From: Microbulbifer sp. A4B17
GTDB taxonomy: Bacteria > Pseudomonadota > Gammaproteobacteria > Pseudomonadales > Cellvibrionaceae
Direction: 5' to 3'
DNA length: 64,000 nucleotides
NCBI RefSeq assembly: GCF_003076275.1
Contig: NZ_CP029064.1
Span: forward strand, 4,692,001 to 4,756,000
Positions within the stretch are counted from its first letter, which is position 1. Each line of letters begins with the position of its first letter. A program made the translations under genes and the position numbers. Of the stretch, positions 1 to 8,076 are shown one piece after another. The notes beneath the pieces were generated by a model. That model saw only the letters and a program-made list of their open reading frames with translations, was not told the DNA's origin and ran no database searches.

Positions 1-764
1 TTGCCCACCTCAGTGGAGCCCGTAAAGGTCAGGCAGTCGATATCCATATGCAGGCCCAGGGCCTTGCCCAAACTGCTACCCGGCCCCGGCAGCACATTTA
101 GCACGCCATCAGGAAGTCCCGCTTCCTTAGCCAGGCCCGCCAACTTAATCGCAGTCAGTGGTGTATTGGAGGCGGGCTTCAGAATAACGCTGTTGCCAGT
201 GGCAAGGGCTGGCCCCAGCTTCCAGGCAGTTGTAGATAAGGGGAAATTCCAGGGCACAATAGCAGCCACCACCCCCAAGGGCATACGGGTAACCAAGCCC
301 AGTTCACCAGGGCCGGTCGGGGCCACTTCATCGTAAATCTTGTCGATAGCTTCGCCACTCCAGCGAATCGTGGTGGCCGCTCCAGGGACATCCACCGCCA
401 TGGTGTCGCCAACCGGTTTACCCGCATCCAGGCTCTCCAGCAGGGCAATTTCTACCAGATGCTCCTCAATCAGCTCGGCAAAGCGCACCATGATTTTTTT
501 GCGCTGCATCGGCGGCATTTTCGACCAAACGCCAGACTCGAAGGTTTCCCGGGCCACATTTACCGCCAAGTCCGCATCTTTCGGGCCACAGCTGGCAATC
601 TGTGCCAGCTCTTCACCATTAGCTGGATTAAAAGTGGCGCGAATTTCACCGGAAAGGGCATCGACATAGCTGCCATTGATAAAGGCACGGCCCTCGATCT
701 TCAGTGAGGCCGCCAGAGCCTGCCATTCCTGCAGGTTTTGGGGGATATTATTTTGCGCTGACAT
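1..764 (-). CDS. Aldehyde dehydrogenase, N-terminal part (runs off window)
   Basis: NAD(P)-dependent aldehyde dehydrogenase of the PuuC/betaine-aldehyde type, oxidising an aldehyde to its acid in the cytoplasm. Reading leftward from ATG at 764 the frame is open to the window edge, giving about 254 of the usual 490-500 residues. Visible family blocks are the Rossmann region with VPWNFPL, then KPASNTPL (the Lys that binds the cofactor phosphate/ribose) and FTGSTEVG. The catalytic Cys and Glu lie beyond the edge. It lies 86 bp downstream of the FAH-family hydrolase on the same strand, so the two may be co-transcribed. The exact substrate cannot be told; gamma-glutamyl-aminobutyraldehyde is one possibility. 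Confidence 0.9.
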   Translation of the reverse strand, partial: MSAQNNIPQNLQEWQALAASLKIEGRAFINGSYVDALSGEIRATFNPANGEELAQIASCGPKDADLAVNVARETFESGVWSKMPPMQRKKIMVRFAELIEEHLVEIALLESLDAGKPVGDTMAVDVPGAATTIRWSGEAIDKIYDEVAPTGPGELGLVTRMPLGVVAAIVPWNFPLSTTAWKLGPALATGNSVILKPASNTPLTAIKLAGLAKEAGLPDGVLNVLPGPGSSLGKALGLHMDIDCLTFTGSTEVG

Positions 765-812
765 GGCACACCTCGTTTAGGTTGGAGATAACTTTCCCGG
801 TTATATCTAAAA

Positions 813-822
813 TGTGATCACA
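813..822. promoter_or_regulatory. 10-bp perfect palindrome TGTGATCACA, possible operator
   Basis: The sequence TGTGATCACA sits about 50 bp upstream of the aldehyde dehydrogenase start, in the 86-bp gap after the FAH-family gene. It is a perfect inverted repeat without spacer. It is not a CRP site, because the TGTGA/TCACA halves lack the 6-bp spacer. Its form fits GntR-family operators. Function is inferred only from position and symmetry. Confidence 0.3.
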
Positions 823-850
823 AATCAAAGGGTCATATCATAGTTGCGAA

Positions 851-1513
851 TTAGGCGACCTGTGTTTCTACTTGCAGCCAGTCGTCCTCCAACTGCATCG
901 ACAGCTTATCGCCATGGTGTAACTCGCCTACTCCAGCCGGCGTACCGGTCAAAACCACATCACCGGGTTCGAGAGTGAAATAACTGCTGATATAAGCCAC
1001 CAGGTCGAGAATCGGGGTCAGCATATTTTCGGTTTTACCCTGCTGGCGCAATTCGCCATTTAGCCACAGGTAGTAGCTGAGCTTGTCCCAGTCCGGCAGC
1101 CAGTCGAGTTTCACAAAAGGGGAAAGTGGGCACGATTTATCGAACCCCTTGGCCTTCTCCCAGGGCTGACCCGCTTTCTTTAACTTCGTCTGGAGATCGC
1201 GCAGGGTTAAATCCAGGGACAGGCCCAGACCTGCAATCGCCCCTGGAGCTTCTGCCACATTGGCATTACTCAGGCGCTTACCAATCAACAGGGCAAGTTC
1301 CCCCTCAAAATGGCAGCTGCCGCGCCCCAACGGTAAATGGATGGGCTCCGCCATAGATACCACTGATGTAGCTGGCTTGATAAACAAAAGCGGCTCTTCT
1401 GGCACCGGGTTATTTAGCTCTGCCGTGTGATCAGCGTAATTGCGTCCCACACAGACGACCTTCCCCAAACCAAACGGTACTTCACTGCCACAGGTAAATT
1501 GATGTTGGTACAT
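851..1513 (-). CDS. FAH-family hydrolase (acylpyruvase-like)
   Basis: Member of the fumarylacetoacetate hydrolase superfamily, single-domain YcgM/FAHD1 type (220 aa, normal length). These cytoplasmic Mg-dependent enzymes cleave acylpyruvates or decarboxylate/hydrate 2-oxo acids. Visible signatures are VCVGRNYADH near residue 20, the metal-binding block FEGELALLIG near residue 70 and the C-terminal VLTGTPAGVG. It is transcribed away from serA with a 150-bp divergent gap, and the aldehyde dehydrogenase follows downstream. Family assignment is secure; the physiological substrate is not. Confidence 0.9.
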   Translation of the reverse strand: MYQHQFTCGSEVPFGLGKVVCVGRNYADHTAELNNPVPEEPLLFIKPATSVVSMAEPIHLPLGRGSCHFEGELALLIGKRLSNANVAEAPGAIAGLGLSLDLTLRDLQTKLKKAGQPWEKAKGFDKSCPLSPFVKLDWLPDWDKLSYYLWLNGELRQQGKTENMLTPILDLVAYISSYFTLEPGDVVLTGTPAGVGELHHGDKLSMQLEDDWLQVETQVA

Positions 1514-1568
1514 AGATAAACAAGATAGTTAGGATAGAAATTTCGAATAAAGCCTTGAAGGCTGCATG

Positions 1569-1577
1569 TGCTATGAT
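1569..1577 (+). promoter_or_regulatory. Candidate extended -10 promoter of serA
   Basis: TGC-TATGAT lies about 87 bp upstream of the serA ATG, matching an extended -10 element (TGn plus a near-consensus hexamer). No convincing -35 is visible at 16-18 bp, which extended -10 promoters tolerate. Assigned by eye only. Confidence 0.35.
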
Positions 1578-1663
1578 CGCGCCTTCGCCAAATTTGCGGC
1601 ACCCCCGAAGAAGTGATCCAAGCACTTTGCATCTGTTATTCGCACTCAGTGAAGAGATAGTTT

Positions 1664-2911
1664 ATGGCTGCGCACAGTCCCGATCAAAAGAAGTCCCTGC
1701 AAAAAGATAAGATTCGCATTCTGTTGCTGGAAGGCGTACACCAGTCCGCCGTCGACTTACTCAGCTCCCGAGGTTATACCAATGTGGAGTACCTCAAGAC
1801 CTCCCTGCCTGAAGATCAATTGATCGAGAAAATTGCCGATGCGCACTTTATCGGTATTCGCTCGCGTACCCAATTAACCCGCAAAGTATTGGAACATGCC
1901 TCCAAGCTGATAGCCGTAGGCTGTTTCTGTATAGGCACCAACCAGGTGGATTTACAGGCGGCAACGGAACTGGGCATCGCAGTCTTTAATGCGCCCTACT
2001 CCAACACTCGCAGCGTAGCCGAACTGATTATTGCCGAAACTATTTTTATGCTGCGTGGTATCCCAGAGAAAAACGCTGTGTGTCATCGCGGCGGCTGGCA
2101 GAAATCAGCGGTGAGCTCATACGAAGCTCGTGGCAAAACCCTGGGTATTATCGGCTACGGTGCTATCGGCTCCCAGGTTTCTGTTATGGCCGAAGCTATC
2201 GGGATGAGGGTCAGGTTCTACGATGTGATTACCAAATTGCCTCTGGGCAACGCCACCCAAGTGAACTCTCTCCCGGAATTGTTGGCGGAATCCGATGTGG
2301 TCTCCCTGCACGTACCGGAATTGCCTTCCACCAAAATGATGATGGGCGCCGAGCAAATCGCGCAGATGAAGCCCGGCAGTATTCTCCTCAACGCCTCTCG
2401 CGGCACGGTGGTAGATATTGATGCCCTGGCAGAAGCACTGAAGAGCAATCACCTGGCCGGTGCGGCGATTGATGTCTTCCCGGTTGAGCCCCGTGGCAAC
2501 AGCGACGAATTCGTCTCTCCCCTACGCGGAATCGACAAGGCGCTGCTGACTCCCCACGTAGGTGGCTCCACTATGGAGGCCCAGGAGAATATCGGAACAG
2601 AGGTATCAGAGAAACTCGCACACTATTCCGATAACGGCACCACCACCAGCTCTGTGAACTTCCCAGAAGTGGCACTGCCCGGTCACCTGGATACCCACCG
2701 CCTGCTGCATATCCACAAGAATGTGCCCGGTGTGCTGAGCGCCATCAACCAGGTGTTCTCGGAAAATGCCATCAATATCTCCGCCCAGTTCCTGCAAACC
2801 AATGAGACATTGGGTTATGTGGTTATCGATGTGGACGCAGAGTATTCTGATCTGGCACTGGAAAAGCTGAAGAATATCCCCGGCACCCTGCGTTGCCGCG
2901 TGCTTTTCTAA
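1664..2911 (+). CDS. serA: D-3-phosphoglycerate dehydrogenase
   Basis: Catalyses the first step of serine synthesis, NAD-dependent oxidation of 3-phosphoglycerate to 3-phosphohydroxypyruvate, in the cytoplasm. At 415 aa it matches the E. coli-type enzyme with one C-terminal ACT domain. Visible are GCFCIGTNQVDL (about residue 85), the Rossmann motif LGIIGYGAIGSQ (about 160), the catalytic region LLNASRGTVVD, the catalytic His in LTPHVGGSTMEAQ, and the ACT start NVPGVLSAINQVF, where serine feedback binding is expected. Start is ATG after GAAGAGATAG. It is divergent from the FAH-family gene and appears to be a single-gene unit with a hairpin after its stop. Confidence 0.97.
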   Translation: MAAHSPDQKKSLQKDKIRILLLEGVHQSAVDLLSSRGYTNVEYLKTSLPEDQLIEKIADAHFIGIRSRTQLTRKVLEHASKLIAVGCFCIGTNQVDLQAATELGIAVFNAPYSNTRSVAELIIAETIFMLRGIPEKNAVCHRGGWQKSAVSSYEARGKTLGIIGYGAIGSQVSVMAEAIGMRVRFYDVITKLPLGNATQVNSLPELLAESDVVSLHVPELPSTKMMMGAEQIAQMKPGSILLNASRGTVVDIDALAEALKSNHLAGAAIDVFPVEPRGNSDEFVSPLRGIDKALLTPHVGGSTMEAQENIGTEVSEKLAHYSDNGTTTSSVNFPEVALPGHLDTHRLLHIHKNVPGVLSAINQVFSENAINISAQFLQTNETLGYVVIDVDAEYSDLALEKLKNIPGTLRCRVLF

Positions 2912-2925
2912 GTTTGCCCATTCCT

Positions 2926-2949
2926 GGCGGGTACATATCAGTACCCGCC
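2926..2949 (+). terminator. Hairpin after serA
   Basis: GGCGGGTAC and GTACCCGCC form a 9-bp perfect stem around a 6-nt loop, 15 bp after the serA stop. No T-run follows, so it may be a weak or factor-assisted terminator or a 3' stabilising hairpin. Confidence 0.5.
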
Positions 2950-3122
2950 TATGAGCTCAACGGGGCGCGCCAGTCAGAGCCTTCCTCGCGGTAAAAAAGA
3001 TTGATCCCCCCCGGCCACCGCTTCTACAATGGCCAAACCTATTCTTTTGCTTCAGGCCCAGGTGACCACATCCACGTGCCACCCCTGAATCAAAGCCAGA
3101 GTTATCCACAGCAGGTGCTCCC

Positions 3123-4031
3123 TTGCGTAGTAATGATTCCGCCTCAACCGGCCTTCTCGCCGGGATTTCCGCCTTCCTCATTTGGGGGCTGGCGCCACTG
3201 TACTTCAATAAATTACAGGATATTCCCGCTGCGGAAATCCTTGCCCACCGCAGTATCTGGTCGCTGGTACTCGCTATTGGTATTCTGCTGATTGTACGCA
3301 AAATGCCAGACTTTCTGGCAACCCTACGCGACGGCAAGAAGATGCGGATGCTGGCCCTGACCACGGTATTGATCGGCGGTAACTGGCTGGTGTTTATCTG
3401 GGCGATCAATAACGGCCATTTGCTCGAGGGCAGCCTGGGTTACTACATCAATCCACTGATCAATATTTTGCTGGGGGTCCTGTTCCTGGGTGAGAAACTG
3501 CGGCGACTGCAATGGATCGCTGTGGCACTGGCAGCTACCGGCATTGCCTATGAGCTTTGGCAGTTTGGTCGCATACCGATCATTGCCCTGTTCCTGGCCT
3601 GCTCCTTTGCGCTATACGGTTTGGCCCGCAAGCAGGCCCCTGTGGAAAGCCTTACCGGCCTCGCGGTGGAAACTCTCTTTATATTGCCAGTGGCCGTAAT
3701 CTACCTGTTTTGGAGCGACAGCCCCACCAGCAACTTGCTGAACAACAGCCTGGAGTTAAACAGCTTACTGCTCTTTGCCGGCCCCATTACCCTGGTTCCC
3801 CTGCTGCTGTTTACGATCGCCGCGCGCAGGCTCAACTTATCCACATTGGGCTTCCTGCAATACATCGGCCCCACACTGATGCTGGTAGTTGCCACCCAGG
3901 TATTGGGTGAGTCTTTCAGCGAAGAAAAGCTCACCACCTTTATGTTTGTCTGGCTGGGTCTAGCGCTCTACTCTGTCGATGCACTGGCACAGCGGAGAAA
4001 GCTGCATCTACAAGGTAAAGCAGCACTTTAA
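3123..4031 (+). CDS. rarD: RarD-type EamA-family inner-membrane transporter
   Basis: Ten-helix drug/metabolite transporter superfamily protein of the RarD branch (chloramphenicol-sensitivity RarD family), 302 aa, normal length. Visible are the opening FLIWGLAPLYFN, then the RarD-typical NWLVFIWAINNGHLLEGSLGYYINPL near residue 90-115 (only part quoted in continuous form elsewhere), and a second EamA repeat ending FVWLGLALYSVDAL. The start is a TTG at 3123; no in-frame ATG or GTG lies just upstream, and a loose AGGTG is the only Shine-Dalgarno-like sequence. The substrate of this family is not established. It follows serA by 211 bp. Confidence 0.9.
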   Translation: MRSNDSASTGLLAGISAFLIWGLAPLYFNKLQDIPAAEILAHRSIWSLVLAIGILLIVRKMPDFLATLRDGKKMRMLALTTVLIGGNWLVFIWAINNGHLLEGSLGYYINPLINILLGVLFLGEKLRRLQWIAVALAATGIAYELWQFGRIPIIALFLACSFALYGLARKQAPVESLTGLAVETLFILPVAVIYLFWSDSPTSNLLNNSLELNSLLLFAGPITLVPLLLFTIAARRLNLSTLGFLQYIGPTLMLVVATQVLGESFSEEKLTTFMFVWLGLALYSVDALAQRRKLHLQGKAAL

Positions 4032-4050
4032 CGGTAAAACCTGTGTAAGA

Positions 4051-4081
4051 ATGGCCGCTTAAATTAACCGAAGGCGGCCAT
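4051..4081 (+). terminator. Hairpin after rarD
   Basis: ATGGCCGC pairs perfectly with GCGGCCAT across a 15-nt loop, 20 bp after the rarD stop. No T-run follows, so termination strength is uncertain. Confidence 0.4.
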
Positions 4082-4450
4082 CATGAATTACTCGCCGACA
4101 GCCACCCACCTCAAGTGCGACTGTTACCCAGCAGGCAGCAGTCGCTGACTGTCCTGCTGGCCATGCTACTTTGAGCGCTGCAACTTAGCTTCACCTGGAA
4201 GACTAGCAACACAGATCTCTTCCTTCGCACCAGCACTACCGCCGTTTCAGCAATCTTTATTATTAGCCTGCTCGAGTAGTAGCCGCACAAGTTACCGCGC
4301 TGGGTAATACAGGTAGCGGGTGTAGCTATTTCTATTCCAATTACACTACTTGTTGTCGCTATAGCCCTGACGGAACAGGGGCTTCCTGTCCATAGCAGTG
4401 ACAGGTATGCTTTCGGCCCCTTGCCCAGGGTTCCATTGTCGTCAATTTAA
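4082..4450 (+). pseudogene. Decayed N-terminal part of a LytS/YehU-like sensor kinase
   Basis: One frame beginning at 4082 reads as a membrane protein interrupted by a TGA at 4172 and a TAG-TAG pair at 4277-4282. Between them are LQLSFTWKTSNTDLFLRTST, then a hydrophobic stretch, PHKLPRWVIQVAGVAISIPI and a further hydrophobic helix. This resembles the N-terminal transmembrane sensor of LytS-family histidine kinases, where the interrupted positions would be Trp (LLW-ALQ and ER-W-PHKLPRW). The frame stops at 4448 and no kinase domain follows. I see it as a gene remnant; the family call is from pattern memory. The rest of the 670-bp gap to 4700 shows nothing recognisable. Confidence 0.5.
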
Positions 4451-4700
4451 AGACTATCCGCGATGTAATAAGGGAGGGAGATACGGGCCAAATTATGCTG
4501 CTAAACACTGAAAAAAACTGCCTGTGAGCCGACGCTACCTGTACCTGCTTCAATAAATGTAATCACTTTATTAGTAGAGTGAATCAGAAAGCCAAATTTG
4601 TCTCAGGCATAGGCCCCCGGATATTTTCCGAATTTATTGGACAGTATTAATTCTTGGACAAGAATTACATAAATCTACATAAGTTTTCCTGGAAAGTCCT

Positions 4701-5150
4701 ATGAATGGTTGCCTCCGATTCCTAACCATACTGACACTGACATTTCTTTCCGCGAGTCTATTTGGTCAGGATAAAACCAACGACGTAAAATTTGAAACTC
4801 TGGTGTCCTCTACAAAGGACTGGGAAGGACACTCCCTACCAAAAATGAAACCGGGACAACCGGAGCTGACAATTGTCAGTGTAACTATTCCAGTGGGGGA
4901 ACAGATGCCTGTACATAAACACCCTGTTCTCAATGGCGTCTATGTGGCGGAGGGAACCTTAACCATTGTACTCCCAGGACAAAAGGAAACACTCACTCTT
5001 GGGGAAGGTAAGGCATTTATCGAGGTTACTGATAAATGGCATTATGGGCGCAACGACGGGGACACACCGGTAACCATTATTCTTTTTTACTCCGGTCTGG
5101 AAGGTCAGCCAACTACCATCTTTAAGAATCCTGACGAAACACTGAATTAA
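4701..5150 (+). CDS. Secreted cupin-domain protein
   Basis: Single-domain cupin of 149 aa with a signal peptide of about 22 residues (hydrophobic core ending SASLFG). The cupin motif 1 is visible as PVHKHPVLNGVYVAEGTLTI and motif 2 around GEGKAFIEVTDKWHYGRN, with metal-ligand candidates His, His, Glu and His. Such cupins bind a metal and may be small isomerases, dioxygenases or sensors. The location is probably periplasmic. It stands alone in a 1.2-kb stretch between the decayed kinase fragment and the metallo-beta-lactamase-fold gene, so neighbours give no substrate clue. Confidence 0.8.
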   Translation: MNGCLRFLTILTLTFLSASLFGQDKTNDVKFETLVSSTKDWEGHSLPKMKPGQPELTIVSVTIPVGEQMPVHKHPVLNGVYVAEGTLTIVLPGQKETLTLGEGKAFIEVTDKWHYGRNDGDTPVTIILFYSGLEGQPTTIFKNPDETLN

Positions 5151-5296
5151 TAGCGCTTTCAAACTGTGTTTTTCTGGGGGCTAATTGAACGCAAGCTAAA
5201 TATATGCCCCCTAAATCTTAAACATTATTTATTAAGTTTAAAAATATCTGCATACCCTTGCTATGTATTTCCGCATTGACTGGAATCTATATAACC

Positions 5297-6487
5297 ATGC
5301 GACGGACAGTTGATACTATTGCCACTGTTATCTTCAGTGTTCTTTTTGCCATTTCATGTTTGGCCAATCAACCGGAATCCCTGAAGCGCTACCCACCTTA
5401 TGTGGTAGACGACGGCAAAATGCATATCTATTTATGTGGGACTGGAACCCCTGATCCCGCCTATCAATATTTGCGCCACCCGGCATGTGTGGCTGTACAA
5501 AGCAGCGGAAAGCTATTCCTGATTGATGCCGGTGAGGGGGCTACCGCGAGGATTGGCCAACTGGGCCTGAACCTTGCCCAGCTCGACCCTATTTTCATTA
5601 CCCACTGGCATTCGGATCATTTTGGCGGTCTCGCAATGGTGATCAACGAGTCCTGGTTTGTGGGAGCAGACTCACCTATCAATGTCTACGGCCCCTATGG
5701 TATCTATCGCATCATCGATGGCATAAACCAGAGCTTTGCGCCGGATATTTTCTTTAGGTCTTCCAATCGCCAAGGCATCCTAGACCCGGTGCTTGCGGTA
5801 GCAAAACCGCACTTAATCAATATTGCGGGTGACCAGAATGAAATTGTACAAAGTGTGTGGCACCACAGAAACACCTATGTTTCTGTATTCGCGGTACACC
5901 ATGAACCCGTTTTTCCCGCATTTGGCTATGAAATACGCTTTGGCCCCTGCAAGGTTATTGTTACCGGTGATACCCATGTATTTGATGCCCTGGAACCCAT
6001 TGAACGCGATGCCGACGTGCTTATATCTGAAGCTTTGAGCTATGCACAATACATCAGTAAGTTGAAGCAGACCGGTGATAATCGCCGTGCTAGATTGCGC
6101 TACGAAAAAGCGGACCAGATTATTCACTACCACTCAAATACACTCGATATCGCCAAGATGGCTAGTAAAGCAGGAGTTAAATCTGTTGCCCTGACACATC
6201 TTATCCCACCTCCCGTTACGGAACAGGACAAAATCGGTTTTATCAAGGGAATGAGTAAATACTATTCAGGCCCCATAAGGGTAATGGATGACCTCGATGA
6301 AATTGTACTTTCAGACAACGGACAGGGCTCCTGCAAGGTCGAATACCCAACTAACAGGATTCCTACAAGCACCAAAGAAAAGTCCGGAAAGGGTACACCC
6401 ATCAAAAAAACCTCAATGCCTGAGGAAAAATCCAATAAGTCTGATGAGAGCCCCCACTCCAATAAGAGTGATCAAAACCCAAAGTAA
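5297..6487 (+). CDS. Exported metallo-beta-lactamase-fold hydrolase with charged tail
   Basis: MBL-fold metallohydrolase related to the RNase Z/arylsulfatase-like branch. The binuclear zinc motif is THWHSDHFGG (about residue 105), followed by later ligands in HHEPVFPAFGY, VTGDTHVFD and ALTHLIPPP. I prefer the ATG at 5297, which begins a signal peptide (MRRTVDTIATVIFSVLFA) ending in AISC or CLA; a TTG at 5258 is possible but adds nothing. An export signal makes tRNA processing unlikely, so a periplasmic or surface hydrolase is inferred. The last 40 residues are a Lys/Ser/Pro/Glu-rich, low-complexity tail absent from typical family members. Confidence 0.85.
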   Translation: MRRTVDTIATVIFSVLFAISCLANQPESLKRYPPYVVDDGKMHIYLCGTGTPDPAYQYLRHPACVAVQSSGKLFLIDAGEGATARIGQLGLNLAQLDPIFITHWHSDHFGGLAMVINESWFVGADSPINVYGPYGIYRIIDGINQSFAPDIFFRSSNRQGILDPVLAVAKPHLINIAGDQNEIVQSVWHHRNTYVSVFAVHHEPVFPAFGYEIRFGPCKVIVTGDTHVFDALEPIERDADVLISEALSYAQYISKLKQTGDNRRARLRYEKADQIIHYHSNTLDIAKMASKAGVKSVALTHLIPPPVTEQDKIGFIKGMSKYYSGPIRVMDDLDEIVLSDNGQGSCKVEYPTNRIPTSTKEKSGKGTPIKKTSMPEEKSNKSDESPHSNKSDQNPK

Positions 6488-6668
6488 CTCTCTAGCGAAC
6501 TGAGCTATTCATCCCAGAGCTACTGTTGCAGCAGTTCTAAAAAAAGCTCGTAAGTGGACTAGCCTGTAGATTTATTTATCGCACCATTTCACAATTTCCA
6601 CAGTTCAGGCCCTCACTCCAGTCACATATGCTCGAAACGCCTCCAAGAGATTGGGTACAAAAGCTGTT

Positions 6669-6893
6669 ATGAGCAGCATTTGGTTCTTTAGGATTGGCCT
6701 GAGTTTCTGAGTATTGATTAATCAGGGCTCCGTGGGTTTCGACCCAAAAACCGTAACAGTGACCTTTATTGGCTTCTTGAGTTTCTCAGTGCTGGAAATT
6801 CCACTGGCGATACTGGAGCTTTATCTCTATGCACAGCGCATTAACGCCACAGGGACACCTGGCGACTATATTAGTTATAGATCTCTACGGTAA
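6669..6893 (+). pseudogene. Small membrane-protein gene broken by one TGA
   Basis: ATG at 6669 opens MSSIWFFRIGLSF, then an in-frame TGA at 6708, then the same frame continues through GSVGFDPKTVTVTFIGFLSF and a second hydrophobic helix to TAA at 6891. The joined product would be 74 residues with about two membrane helices. A TGG-to-TGA change (Trp) would explain the break. A shorter TTG start at 6714 could still give 59 residues. I do not recognise the family. The flanks (6488-6668, 6894-6976) hold nothing else I can support. Confidence 0.4.
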
Positions 6894-6976
6894 TTAATGC
6901 AGTGGATAACTTCGCCGCAGCAACCTTTAAATAGTTGCCTCGACTGGGATCAATCTAAAAGAGGCGTCACCGACAA

Positions 6977-7963
6977 CTATTTGCGATTTAACCACTCATC
7001 CATCGCTGCCAATATCTGGTGGCGATAGGGTTGGGTCTCGTTGATCATCTGGTGCCGAGCGCCACGGATCAGTACCCGGTGACAATTGGGAAATCGATTT
7101 CGAACAGCATTTAGGCCGTAGCGCCAATCAACGGTCTTATCATCCGTTCCCTGCACTAAAAGGATTGGCCGCTGGTTGCGTGCTGTGCGGGGAAATGTCT
7201 GCAACCAGTCCACCATAGCCCTAAGCCAGCTCATAGAGATTGACTGTGCTTGGAGGGGATCTCTGAGTGCTTGGCGTCGGGAAAACTCCACATCGTGTGT
7301 ATTGATCGTAAAAGCCCGTCCGGGTTCACGTATAAAAAGCCGCCCTACATAGTATTTCCAGCGGTTTAGCCAAGCCCAGTTCGAAGGCCTCACCAAAGGC
7401 GCCAGCAAAAAGACCTTATCCAGGGGCTGCCAGCGACTGTACTGCAAGTGAGCAAGTAGCGCCGCACCGCCTGTGCTCTGGCCCAGTGCGTGCCAGGGCC
7501 CAGGCAATTTTTCTCGCGCAATCTCCAGCAGACCATCGAAAGCCTGGCGGTATTGCAGGAAAGTATGGATAGCAACACGCTCACCACTGGAGAGACCATG
7601 GCCGGGAAAGTCAAAAATCACAACATTCAGGTCCCGCTCCAGGCCAAAGCGAATTGCCGGGCCATAAATACCCGTATGATCAAAATAACCGTGACAAATA
7701 AACAGGGTGCCCCTGGGTTTCTCCACCATCCAATACTGAGAAACCAGCTCAAATCCCGCGGCTCTAAAAGTCCCCACCCCAGTCTTTCGGGCTCGAGGAA
7801 AATGTAAATCGTAAAAATTACGATAATCCTGTAGCTCTTTGCACAGAGGGGTTTCGTCAGCACCAAAGTCCAGCTCTGGCAATTTCTGACGCAATGCAGA
7901 GTAGTCCGGCCGCTTAATTACCGGGCTGTTATCGTATGTACTGAGATCTTGCAAAGTATCCAT
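6977..7963 (-). CDS. Alpha/beta hydrolase, monoacylglycerol-lipase/lysophospholipase-like
   Basis: Serine hydrolase of the Hydrolase_4 (serine aminopeptidase S33/PldB) type, 328 aa. Visible are the oxyanion region FICHGYFDHTG, the strand VVIFDFPGHGLSSG, the nucleophile elbow GQSTGG with its Ser, the acid in VQGTDDKTVDW and the catalytic His in ARHQMINE. No signal peptide is seen, so it is probably cytoplasmic or membrane-peripheral and acts on acyl glycerides or lysophospholipids (inferred from family). It is downstream of fba on the same strand, but a strong terminator separates them, so it likely has its own promoter. Confidence 0.85.
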   Translation of the reverse strand: MDTLQDLSTYDNSPVIKRPDYSALRQKLPELDFGADETPLCKELQDYRNFYDLHFPRARKTGVGTFRAAGFELVSQYWMVEKPRGTLFICHGYFDHTGIYGPAIRFGLERDLNVVIFDFPGHGLSSGERVAIHTFLQYRQAFDGLLEIAREKLPGPWHALGQSTGGAALLAHLQYSRWQPLDKVFLLAPLVRPSNWAWLNRWKYYVGRLFIREPGRAFTINTHDVEFSRRQALRDPLQAQSISMSWLRAMVDWLQTFPRTARNQRPILLVQGTDDKTVDWRYGLNAVRNRFPNCHRVLIRGARHQMINETQPYRHQILAAMDEWLNRK

Positions 7964-8031
7964 TAGTCCAATGGTACTGCATTTTGGCGAGAGGGGTAGT
8001 GGTGTCGTAGCGTGAAAGGCAACTCGAAAAG

Positions 8032-8060
8032 AAAAAGGTGGGCCTTGTGCCCACCTTTTT
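8032..8060 (-). terminator. Strong intrinsic terminator after fba
   Basis: AAAAAGGTGGGC pairs with GCCCACCTTTTT, a 12-bp perfect stem with a 5-nt loop, 17 bp past the fba stop. On the minus strand a T-rich tail follows, as for a Rho-independent terminator. Confidence 0.85.
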
Positions 8061-8076
8061 ATAGCAACATGCGCCT

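Noticed and set aside
813..822. CRP (cAMP receptor) site
   Set aside because: The half sites TGTGA and TCACA are directly joined; a CRP site needs a 6-bp spacer.
2957..3409. Minus-strand reading frame opposite the start of rarD
   Set aside because: Ser/Arg/Ile-rich, no family features, overlaps a well-supported transporter gene on the other strand.
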